Shown: positions 1 to 12,000 of the stretch, one piece after another
Numbering within the stretch: position 1 is the stretch's first letter
How the letters are laid out: the number at the start of each line of letters is the position of its first letter
From: Strigomonas culicis
Lineage: Eukaryota > Euglenozoa > Kinetoplastea > Trypanosomatida > Trypanosomatidae
Assembly (NCBI GenBank): GCA_000482145.1
Contig: AUXH01000102.1
Location: 1-41,073 of the forward strand
Length of the DNA stretch: 41,073 nt
Reading direction: 5' to 3'
Position numbers and translations under genes: made by a program
The notes under the pieces: generated by a model
What the model was told of the DNA's origin: nothing
Seen by the model: the letters and a program-made list of their open reading frames with translations, nothing else
Databases searched by the model: none

Positions 1-1
1 C

Positions 2-3000
2 CCGCGGGCGGCCTCGCCCCACCCGGTGGTGCCCGCCGCCCCGGCATCCTCGCAGAGCCGCGGGGAGAGGGGCGGCCAGAAGGGCGCGGCCGCGCCGTCG
101 CTGTGGAGGACGCTTTCAAGGAACCTCTCGCAGCTGGTGCGCCGCGGCAGCAGCAGCAGCAACAACAACAACAACAGTACCAACAGCGGCCATCCCTCCC
201 CCCGCCCGCGGCGGGCCGTGCTGTTGCGGGACCTGGTGTCACCGGTCGACGCCGCCTCGTGTAATCTATCCTTCCCGTCCTTTGGCGGCCACGCCGACCT
301 CGCAAACGCCGATCCCTCACTGATCTCCTCACCGTCCGAGCAGCAGCAGCAGCAGCAGCAACAACCACCGCCGCCGCCACGGAACCGCGTGCTGCAGCTG
401 ATCGCGGCACTGCAGCAGTACCAGGCGGAGCTGCAGGAGCGGCGCGACGGGCCACACGGCGCGGCCGCCCGCGCGTCGACGCGCGCGGGTGCGCCGCGGG
501 CGTACTTGACGTTTCAAGACGTGTTGCGCGAAACCGCCCTCGCGGCGGACGCTCCGGCCCCCACCCATCCCCGCGGTGAGCTGCTGCCGATGGAAACGCT
601 GACCTCGGCGACGATGTTTACCTGCGCGGCCTTCCTCTGTGCGTGGCGGCGCCACCGCAGCGGCGGCAGCCCACCGCGGTCTGCTGCTGAGGAGGCGGAG
701 CGAGAAGGGACAGCGGTTCCCGCGGAGGGCGCGGCAGACACGGAACCCTACTTCCCCTTCCTGGCATTGGACACGCAGCTGCTGGTGTCGCCACCGCCCC
801 CTGCTTCACTTGCGGCCGGCCAATCCTCACGTCCGTCCATGACGTCGCACGCGTTCAGCAGCACGGTTAACACCCTTATCACCAGCGTGGCGTATAACAA
901 GAGCGGTGTCTATGTCCCTGCGGAGCACCCACGCAGTCCGGTGCCACCCCCCACGCTCCTGGTGCCGACGGTGGCAGCAGTGAACCCGACGAGCGCCAAG
1001 ACAACGGATCCGGATTGGCTCCTGGTGGACACCCAAATGACGCGCAACTTCTTCCTGCCAGAAGTGCGCGCGGTCGGCCAGTACCTCCAGCGGCGCCAAC
1101 AGCAGCAGCACCACCGGCAGCAGCAGCGCGCGCTCGAGACCGCGGCCGCGGCGGAGCCCGCCGCTTCTGCTGGCGGCAGCAGGGCCTCGCAGCTGCCCCC
1201 GGGCGCCGATCCCTCGTCGGATTCCTCCTCCGTCGCCTTTCCGCCGCTGCACGCGGATGCGGACGCGCGCGACGGCGCCGCGGCGCTGGAGGTGGACCGC
1301 GAGACGGTCGCGGTCAGCACGACGACCACGGCGGTGACCTCGGCGGCGCCCTCGGCGGCTGTGTCGCCGCACATGGGCGCGGCGGCGGCCCCGCCCCTGT
1401 GCGCGGGCGGCGAGACGGGCGGGGCGCCAGAGGGGCGGCCGGCCACCACCGACAGGGATGACCTGTACTACTACCTGCCCTTCGCGGTCGTCAAGCGCGT
1501 CTTCAAGCTCTGCAAGGACACGCAGCCCCTGGCGGCGACCACCCAGCGGCGCCATTCGAACCCCACGTGTGGCGGCGATGCCGCGAGCGACGCGGCGCTG
1601 CGGTGGACCGACCGCGCACAGGTCTTCGTGGAGCGGGCGCTGCCGCTCTTTTTTCTCTTCTACAGTGAGTGCCTCGCCGCGTACGTCGGGGTGGGGAGGG
1701 ATGGGCCTGACGGCGACGAGGCGGCGGGCCCGGCGGCGGACCGTGCGACGGAGGGCTACGGGCTGGTGCTGCACTGCGGCAGCATTGCCATCAACCGCGC
1801 GGTGCGCGCGTACAAGCTGATGATGGACACCCACTACACGAGCACGACCATCGCGACCTGCATTGCGGACCTGTCTAACGCGGGCCTGCTCCTCGCCTCC
1901 TTCAGCTACCACTTCCCGTACCAGTTCGTGCAGCTCTTCAAGGGGAAGGTGTATCCGCTGCTGTGGGCGATCCTGCGCCAGCACCAGCCGAGCGGGCCGC
2001 CGGGCAGCCAGGACCGCTTCCATCGCAGCCCGGCGGTCGGCCACGTCACCAGCCGCCAGGCGCGCGGCAATGTGCTGTTCAACCAGCGCTACATGATCGT
2101 CCTCCAGCGCGTCTCCTTCTCCGTTCTCTGCCTGCTCGTGCACAACACGCTGAACACGCTCGACCGGCGGGCGCGGCTCGGCACCGGCCGGCCCGTGTTC
2201 CTGCTCCGCCAGTTCTACGGCATCATCGGCGCCCTCACGCATCTCGGCTTCTACACGGATGAGAGCCCGCTGCTGGCGCGGCCGCCAGAGGGCCACCCGA
2301 CCGCGACCGGGCCCGCAGCGGCTGCTGCTGCTGGTGGTGGTGGTGGCGACCATCCCCACCCCCACCCCTACTACGCGAGAGGCGTCGTGGGCGGAGGTGC
2401 GCGGCACCACGACGTCGTGACGGGGGCGCCGCGTGTATTGGGGAATCGGTTCAACAATCTCTTCTCCCTCATGTACCTGAACAGCCTGACGCTCATCGCG
2501 CAGCTGTACTGCTACGCCGCCGCGCCGGCCCGCACGGCGAGCCCCCTCTCGGCGTGCCTCTCGTCCGACGCGGAGGTGCGCACGTGCGACTGCCGCGCCG
2601 GCGACGCCAAATCGCTCGAGTCCGAGCAGCGGTTGATGGGCCACCTGCTGCTCGAGAGCATGATGGACGTCATGCGGCCGGCGCGCGCCGCCACCGGCGC
2701 CGTCGCGGGTGGCGGCCGCGCGATGACGCCGCCGCCGGCCGCGGCGGGCGCGGCGCTGCGCCGGCACCGCACGGCGGAGGAGGAGCAGCAGGCGCTGTGC
2801 CTGTACCTGCTGCGCCACATGCCGCGCAGCTGGTGGCCGGACCGCAGCAACACCATGTACTACTTCGACCAGCTCGGGGCGGCGGAGTACATGAGCCACC
2901 CGCGGCTCTCGCTGCGGCAGAGCGCGGTGCGCTGCTGCTTCTTTCTGCTCTTCGTCGACTGCCACCGCGGCCCGGGCCTCTACGACGCCGACGACGACAC

Positions 3001-6000
3001 GGACAGCAGCGCAGAGGAGGACGGCGCCACCGCCACCGGCACCACGAGCGGCGACAGCAGCGCGGTCCGGCAACGCCGCGAGCGGGTGCGCCGGCACATC
3101 CTCGCCCACCAGGACGACCCGCAGCAGTACTGCTCGCTCTTCGCCTATCCCTTCCAGATGGTACAGCACCTCCCGTCGCAGGCGGCGGCGGCGGCGCACC
3201 CGCGGCCGGCCGCCGTGCGGTCGCCCTTCACCCCCATCCCGCACCTGTACAGCGACGAGGGAAACGTGAACGTGCACGTGCTGGACGAGGCCCACTCGCG
3301 GCGGGTCGCGCCGACGCCGACGGCGGCCCTCACCGCGCTGCGCTGCCAGCACGCCGGCAGCACGCACATCCACGCACTGCAGCAGGCGGTGCGGCGGCTG
3401 CTGGAGGTCGCACTGCGCGACCCGTCCGCGGCGCTGCGGCTGCGCATCGTCCAGCAGCTGCTGCGGACTGCCTCGGCTTACGCCTTCCTGTACCTACACG
3501 CGGACGCGATCAACGGGCTGTTCATCCTCATCGAGGACGAGGACGCGCGCGTGGCGGTGGAGGCGGTGCGGCTGCTGCGCCGCCTCGCGCCGCTCAACCC
3601 GCCGGCGATCTACCCCCGCCTGCGCGCGAAGCTGCTGACGCTGCTGACCGACATGGGGCAGCGGCTCACGCAGCTGCAGGAGTTCCAACAGCAGCAGGGG
3701 GAGCACGACCGGCCGCCGCCCGCGTCGGCCCGCCAGCCGGGCGGCGAGGCCACCGCCGCGGACGACGACGACGACGGCGGCGCCGCCGCCGCCGGTGCGG
3801 CGGCCGACGACCACGCCGCCGACCGCGGCGCGGCCGACGGCGCGGGCGGGGATGACGAGGACAGCTTCAGCGGTGGCTCCGTCGCGAACGAGTCCGCGAC
3901 GGTCAGCAAGCTGGTGTCGCCGCGGCCGGCGTCCGGGTCGGGCCGGTCGTGGGGCTCCGCCGCGGCCGCGCTGTCGGACCATGCGCCATCCGCTCCCAAC
4001 AGCGGCCGCTACGGCGGAGACGGCACGGCCGCTGCTGCTGCTGCGGCTGCTGGCGCAGCGGCGCCGGCGAAGGGCTGCAGCATGTACGAGAGCGTGAAAC
4101 TGATGGAGCCGGAGGTGACGCTGCTGGTGCAGCTCGTGTTCTCCATCACGCATTCCACGCCGCTCTATCTGCGCCGCGTGCTACGCATCCTGTACGACAT
4201 TTTACTGTTTCCGCAGGATGTGCTCACGACGTTTGAGGGTGGTGTCCGCGGTGCCGCCGCCGCGGACGACGACGACGACGACGAAGAGGAAGAAGAAGAG
4301 GAGGAGGTGCCGCGGGGCGGAAGCAGCGGCGGTGGCACGGACGACCTGTACGACCGCCGCAGACAGCAGCCTCGTTACGCCGGTGGCGGTGGGAACGGCC
4401 ACGGCCACGAGGAGGGACGCCACCGCCGCCACCTGTGGCGCCACAACAGCATCAGCAGCGCCGTCATCCAGGCGCTGGAGGTGCTGCGGGTGCTGTGCCA
4501 GGACTGCATCAAGGACGAGAAGACGTACTTCGACCGGTTCATCCCCGTCGTCGCGCGCCAGCTGCAGCTCGGCGGCGACGACGGCCACGCGGCCGCGCGG
4601 CGCCACGCGGCGCACGGCAGCTACGACCACCAGCAGGAGAGCGCGCGGCTCCACGCGGCGCTGTTGGCGCTGCAGGCGCTGCTGCAGAACAGCCCCAACC
4701 TCTCGACGCTGAAGAGCCTCGCGGACGTCCAGTTCATCTTGCACCGGCTGCACATCCTGCTGTTTCAGCGGCCGCCGGTCGGGCCGCAGAATGCGATTGC
4801 GGTGCTGCAGCTGCTGGGCAGCCTCAGCACCATGTCACCCGTGCTTTATCTCGAGGAGTTCTACCAGCCGCAGTCCGTGCTCTCGCGCCGCACCCAGGAG
4901 GGCTTTGCGGTGCCGCGGCTGTGCGTGTTCCTCGCGCAGGAGCGGCACCGGCGCCACCAGGCCGCTTCGTACCTGAACCGCTACGTCACGTCCGACGGGC
5001 CGTGGCAGGAGGCCGGCCGTGGCAGGCGCATGACCCTCGACGGCAGCAGCGCGACGGCCAACAGCGGCGACGGCGCCGTCGACGACATGCGGTGGGCGGA
5101 CAAGGCGGTGCTGCCGACCAGCGCGACGCCGGAGGGCGCCGTGTTGCAGTGCCGGCTGCAGCTCGGGCGCTTCCGTACCTTCTGCCCGGAGGCGTGGCCG
5201 GACCTCATCCTGCATGTGCTGCTGCGCACCCTGCAGGCTTACTGTACGCGCACCATCACGCTCTCCACGGAGGGCCTGTGCGAGTGCGTGCGCGCCTTCG
5301 TGGCGGTGCTGCGGACGACGGACTGCGTCCTGCTGCTGCCGCTCTACCTGCCTGCGTTTCTCTCGCTCGCCTTCACGCTCGTGGAGCCGGCGGACTCGCT
5401 CGCGATGCTGCTGCTCGCGCGCACGCCGGCGGTGCAGGGCTACGCGGCGTCGTCGCTGCTGTCGGCGGAGGAGGAGGCGCGCAGCCGCCACCCGCGGCAC
5501 CGCCCCCCGGTCGTCCGGCAGTGCGTGCTCTTCGGCCTCGGCGAGCTCGTGGAGCGCACCGGCCGCGGCATCGCGCCGGTCTACAAGATCCTGTCCTCCT
5601 TCCTGCACCACCTGTGGTCCGTGTCGCCGTCGACGCTGCAGCCCTGCTGCGCGCTGCTGCTCGCGCTGCAGCGCGCGGTGCCGGAGCTGCTCCAGGAGGA
5701 TGTCACGACGTGGGTGTCGCTGCTGCTGACCGCGCTCTTTGTGTATCGCGACAAGCTGGAGAAGCTGACGTCGCCGGCGGCGCCCGCGCCGGCGTCGCGC
5801 CAGCACGCCCACGCGGCGCGGCCGCCGTCGCCGCCGCCGGAGGCGCGCGTGGACGGCGGGGCCTACGTGGACGCCGCGGCGGAGGCGCACGCGACGGCGA
5901 TCTGCGCCTCACTGGAGGTGGTCACCACTACCCTCACGGCGCTGAGGCCGCTGACGAACAGCATCCTGGCCGAGACGGTGGCGCTCAACGCGTGTGCGTC

Positions 6001-9000
6001 CTTCCTCGGCCCGGCGACCGCGTACGTGGCGGCCGGCGCGTCGGAGGGCACCGCCGCGGCGGCCGCCGCAGCCGCACCGGAGGTGCCACGCGCGGACGGC
6101 GTGGTGGTGGATCTGATGCGCAGTGCGATGGAGGTGCACCGCGCGATGGCGAACCGCCACCTGTCGCAGCTGCTGGTCGTCTATCTCTCCGACCGCCAGA
6201 CGAGCGGCGTCGCGGCGAACGTGGTGCAGGGCTGCCTCGTCGTGCTGGAGAGCTTGCTGGCTGTACACCTGCATGCGCTGCATCAGGTGGCGAGCGGCGC
6301 CGGCCCCCCGCGCGGCGCGGACGTGTGGTCGCGCGGGGCGACCGGCAGCGCGAGCGGCGGCAGGGAGCCGGCGGCCGCGGCCGACCTCGCGCGTCTGTCG
6401 CCGGAGCAGCGCGAGCGGCTGGAGGCGGAGCTCACGGACCGCCGGCGCATGCAGGCGCTGACGGAGGCGCACTACGGCGGCGGCGGCGCCGCGCCGGCGA
6501 GCGCTTCCATGAAGGCGGACGGCGGCGGCAGCGGCCGCGCGCAGGGCCCACAGCGGCTGGAGGACGCGTGGTGGGGCGTCGCGTCGCCGCTGCTGCGCCT
6601 CGCCCTGTGCCGCGAGGAAGGCGGCCGCGTAGCCGTCATGCGCTTCTTCCCGCTGCTGCGGGTCGGCGATGACGCCGCGCCGCTGCCGCTGCCGGTGACG
6701 TCGTGGGAGTCCTTCGCGGAGATGGATGTTCTGGCGTGCTTCCTGTACAGCCTGTCGCTCACGCCGCGACGGATGACCGGTGCCGTGCTGCACTACGCGG
6801 AGCAGCGTTTCGGCGCGTGGAGCCCCGTGCTGTCCTTCCTGCGCTGCCTCGGCTCCAGCAGCTACGTCCCGCGGCTGTTTCTCGGGGAGCTCTCCGTCGA
6901 GTCCGTCCGGGCGGTGCTGGAGCAACCGACGCAGGTGGTGGCGCACCCGGCGACGGCAAGCCGCCCCTACACGGCCGCCGCGCCCGGGCGGCTGGAGCCG
7001 GCGCCGCGCGCGTCGTCGCTGCACGGCTCGGATGACACGACGCTGCCGTCCGGCGCCGGCGGCGCGGCTTCGCCGCCGTCGATCACGATGACCAACGCGG
7101 AGCACGTCTCGGCGCGGCCGCGCGGCCGCGCGATGAGTAGCCGCTTCGTCTCCACAAACAGCCTCGACGCTGTCGAGTCGTGGACGTCGAGCACACTCGT
7201 CACGACCGCCTCGACGCCGTCCTCCGCGCCGCTGGCGCAGCGGCCCGCGCCGTGGGCGGCTGCGGCGCAGCGGCTATGCCCGGGCGGCGGCCGGAGCCCG
7301 ACCGGCTACCCGGCGCTGCCGCTGCTGGGCGCCCGCTCCTCTGCGCGGGAGTCCGCGCCGCTGAACATCGAGGAGGAGCGGCCGCACTCGCAGCCGATCG
7401 CACTGCTGCCGTCGTCGCCGTCCGACCTCCTGTCCGTCTACGTGCCGATGGGCCACGCGTGCTACCCGCCGCCGCCGCTGGAGCACTCGCCGCGCTCGCC
7501 GCCGGTGCGCACGACGGCGGTGCCGGCGGCCGGCCAGCACCCGCTGCTGACCCTGTCCTTCTTCGGCCCCCCGCCGTCGCGGCTGGGCTCGCCGCTGAGG
7601 CAGGAGCCGCGGCCGTCGTCGCTGCTCGGCCCGGGCATGCTCTCGGGGGCGACCGCGGGGCCGCGGAGCGGCGCGGCGGTCTACGACGCGGCCTCGGCGG
7701 CGGCCGCCGCGTTCCGCCCCGTCGCCGGCGCGGAGCCTGGTAGCGGCACCCGCGCGGTGGCCGCGGAGGGGCACCCGGGGCTGCTCTCGCTCTCCTCGAG
7801 CCACTTAGAGGGGGCCGAGGAGGGCTGTGTCGTGCCGCCGCTCGCGGCGCTCGCGCGCCCCTCGGAGCTGCAGCCCCGGGCCCCGGCGGCGGAGGGCGGC
7901 GCGGCCTGCGTGCTGCAGATGCCGTCGTACGGCGGCCGCGCGGAGGAGGGGCACGGGACGCCGCCGCTGCAGCTGCTGGGGCGGGAGCCGGCGGCGGCCG
8001 GCGGCGGCCAGCCGTCCATGCACACGTCGCGGTCGTCGCCGCCGCCGCCGCCGGTGTTCGAGCGCGACGGCGGGAGCCGCGCGCACCACGTCGCAGCGCA
8101 CCCGTCGCCCAGCGACGGCAGCGCCTCCGCGTACCGCCGCTCGGACATGCCGCTCCTCGCGCAGTTCCTTATGCACCAGTGCGTCCGGCCCGCGGCCGGG
8201 GGGCGGGCCGCGCCGCCGCGGGAGGGCTCCGACCACTCCGCAACGACCGCCGCGCGGCGGCAGGCGCACGCGACGCTGGTGCCGCCGACCAGCGGCAGCG
8301 CGACGACGCAGCTGGGGGACGAGCACCCGCAGGGGGAGGGCAGGCCGCCCTCGCCGGCGGCGGGCGGCGCGCCGCACCCGTCCTCCGCCGCGTGGCGCAG
8401 CTGGTTCCAGCAGTTTGCGATGGCGGTGTTCAGCAGCTGCACGGAGCCGTGCGTCGTGGCGTGCCGTACCTTCATCAAGCACCACAAACACTCTGTGCTC
8501 TACTCGGATATCCTCGCGGTGGCGTGGATACACAGCCTCCTGTCGCTGCGGCCCGCGGAACTCGACGAGTGGCTGCAGGCGCTGGTGGCCTTCTATGTCT
8601 TCCACACGAACCAGGAGGTGCCGCACCGCGTCGCGGTGGAGCTCGCGCGCTTCTGCCACCTGCTGCGCCTGTTCAGCCCGTCGCTCTTCACGACGCCGGT
8701 GCAGCAGCATCTCGTCGACCGGCACCTGACCGACGCGATGCTGTCCCGCTGTGCGCGGTGGGCGCGCAACACCCCGATGGCGCTCTACTACATGGAGAAG
8801 AACGTCCTCCACGTGTGGAGCGCGGAGCAGCAACGGATGGCCCTCCAGCTCGCCGCGGGCGGCGTGGACAGCGGCGGCAGCAGCAGCGATGGCATGGGCG
8901 GCAGCGGCGACCTCCGGGCGAGCCGGTGGCACGGGTCCAGCGCAGCGGCGCGCCACGCGCTGCGCTCCAGCACGAACCGGCTCCTCTTTTCGATGAGCGC

Positions 9001-12000
9001 GCTCTCGTCGTTGAGCTTCCCCATCTACCTCTCGTCCAGCTCTGCGGGCAAGCCGTTCCCGTCCACGGGGAGCAGCAGCAGCACGGCCATGCACGGCGCG
9101 GCCGACGCGGCCCTCGCGGCGCTGCCCCTCACTCTCTCGCTCGTCGAGCTGTCGGCGCTGCTGGACGACCTGTCGCACCCCTTCGAGCAGCGTGCCCTCC
9201 TCTGCTTCCACCCGCAGCTGCGGCAGTCGCTGCTGCCGCTCTTGCGGCGCGAGAGCCGCCGCGGCGCCGCCGCCGCCGCCGAGGACAGCGACGACGAGGC
9301 CGCGGACGGCACGGAGCCGCGCGTGACGCTGGAGGCGTTCATTCGCAAGGCGCGGCGGGACCTGCCGGCCCCGGTGCTGGAGTTCATGGATATGTCCGGC
9401 GGCGCCTCGGACAGGTACCTCAGCGGCGCCGAGCTGGTTCTCCTTGGCGCGGACGGGCGGCCGCTCACCACGAAGCCGGGCGGCGGCAGCAGCAGCGGTG
9501 CGGGGCCGCCGCCAGACATCTTCACGTGCTTTGACGCGGAGGCGGTGACCGGCGCGATGCGCTGCTACCTGCGGCACCTGGACTTTGAGCGCGCGCTCCA
9601 GCTGTGGGAGCGCGTCAAGTGCAAGCCCTTTCTGCTCTCGCCGCTCACGCAGCCGACCTTGCCGCTCTACGGCGACGAGGCAGACGCCGGCGGCGCGCCG
9701 CCGCCGCAGCGGCGACTGGACGAGGTGCGGGACGCGCTCGGCCCGGTGCCCGCGACGGTCGCCAGCTACGCGGGCCTGGCGGCGGAGGTGCTCTCGCACT
9801 GGGATACGGTGCACGAGGTGGCGAACTACACGCTCTTCCCCAGCCGCGTCGGTATCGACCGCTCGCACTTCGGCGGCGCGGCGGGCGGCGGCCTCGCGAC
9901 CCACGTCTCGGCGCCGACCTGGCAGAAGCTGCGGGAGGGCCTGACGCCGGAGGGCAGCGGGCTGTCGAGCGGGATGGAGCGGCCGCACGCGCACGCGTCG
10001 CCGTCCGCCTCTCCCCTACACGCACAGCTGCAGATCTTTTACAGCGCGGCGCTCGTCGCGATGCGGCGCTTCGCGGAGGCGAAGGAGATGCTGACGACCG
10101 TGCGCGACTCTATTCAGCACACGTACACGGTCTTCTACACGAACCACGAGCGCGCCAAGAAGGACGCGCACGCGCTGTTCCAGCAGCTCTCCGACCTGTG
10201 GGAGGCCGTCTACGCGATGGAGCAGTCCAACTCGCAGCGGGTGGAGGAGGGGACGGACGGGAGCGGCGACGGGGAGAATCTGGCGCCGCTCTCCGTGGAG
10301 GACATGCTACATGAGGTGCGCGGCTTCAAGTACAAGGCGTCTACGGTGCGGCGGCTGAACACCATCGCGAGCCGCGTGCTGCCCTCGACCATGAACATCT
10401 ACCAGTACCTCGAGACGATCGCCGTCCGCAGCTCCTTCGCGCCGCCGTACTGGCAGATCGAGAACATGTACATTGTCGCGCAGCGCATGGTGCGCGACGG
10501 GATGCCGCTGCGGGGGTCGCAGTGCCTCTCCCACTTCGAGAGCCTCTCCGGCAGCAGCCACAACGCGGAGGAGATGCTGCTGTACCGGCAGCGGCTGCGG
10601 CTCGAGCGCTACCGCCACCTCGTGCGCCACTCGCACTCCATCCAGGCGCTGCGGGAGCTCTACGCGACCATCACGGCCGCCCTCCGCGCGGACCTGCTCA
10701 AGGCCGGCGGCGGGGACGCGGCGCCCGCGACGCACACGCGCGACGGCGCGCCGCTGCGGGAGCTGCTCGCGCCGGCGATGGCGGTGCGGCTGCCGTCGAT
10801 GATCACCGCGATGGAGCTCGGCGAGCGCGTGTCGGCCTACCAGGTGGAGATGCTGCTGCTCAGTGTGTCCTGCCGGCGGCGGCTCAACCACGTCACGACG
10901 TCGGTCGCCCTCTGCCTGCGCAGCCAGGAGCACCACCACCCGCAGCCGCCGCACGCGCTCAGCCTGCGCCGCCGCCCGCGGCGGACGCTGCCCGGCGACA
11001 GCACGGCGAGCGGCGGCGCGCCACGCGGCGCGGAGACGTCCTGGGCGGCAACGGAGCGGCTGCGACCTGTCGGGCTGCGCGGCGCCGGCAGCGGCGGCGG
11101 CAGCATGCCGACGCTCACGGGGCTCGCGGAGGACGGCCCGGGCGCGCTGTACTACGTGCCGTCCGTCTCGCCGGTGTCGCCGTCGCTCGCGCGGCGCTTC
11201 CCCGTCGCGCTCGGCGCCGCCTCCGCGTCCGCCTCCGTGATGGCCGGCGACGTGGCCGACGTGGCGCGCCTGCGCGGGGCGGCCTCCGCGCCGCCGGACA
11301 TCGCGACGAGCGACAGCGAGCCCCCCGCCGCCGCCGCCGTCGCGGCGGCGGCGGCGGCGCGCGATGGGTCGCGCAGCGGGGACCTGCCGCGGTCGCAGCT
11401 AGGGGAGGAGGGGGAGGAGGGGGGCACCCCCACCGGGGCCGGCCGCGCCGCGCCGCGCGCGGCGACGCCGCGGTCGTCCGCGCTGCTGGCCGCGCTGGAA
11501 GAGGAGGAGGAGGACCTCACCGCTGAGGGCACCCTTCTGGCGGAGTACTATCTGCTCGAGCACGCGCTCAGCATCGCGTCGACCCACGCGCCGGTGTGGC
11601 GCGAGTTCGGCCTCTTGCTGTTCGATGTGTGCATCGCCATGCACGCGGAGTGGCGCGGGACGCGCGACCCGGAGACGCTGCACAACTTTTTGCAGCAATC
11701 CGCGAAGGCGATTGCGGCGCTGCAGCGCGCGTCGCTGCTGTGGCGCGACGCGGCGATGGTCGCGGTGGGCGGCCTCGGGCCCTTTACGACGACCTCCAAC
11801 CGCCGGCAGCGGCACTCGCGCAGCGCGCTGCCCTGCGCGCACATGATGTCCAAGGCGCTGTACCTCGCCGTGCTAAGCGAGAACAGCTTCGAGGAGTACG
11901 CGAGCGCGCTGCGACAGCAGCAGCAGCAGCAGCAGCAGCTCCAGCAGCTGCTGGGCTCGCCGTCATCGCACCACCTGACGCACAACGTGAGCACGCTGAC

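Noticed and set aside
2..28. GTG at 26 as the start of the giant protein
   Set aside because: A GTG start is not expected in a nuclear kinetoplastid gene, and the frame stays open to the window edge, so the gene is simply cut.
827..3373. 848-codon open frame on the minus strand
   Set aside because: It is antisense to the giant gene. It translates to Arg/Ala/Val-rich sequence with no recognisable motif, as expected opposite GC3-rich coding DNA, and it has no splice-acceptor context.
4435..6672. 745-codon alternative + frame inside the giant gene
   Set aside because: Ala/Arg/Gly-rich shadow frame. The overlapping frame has the helical, family-like sequence.
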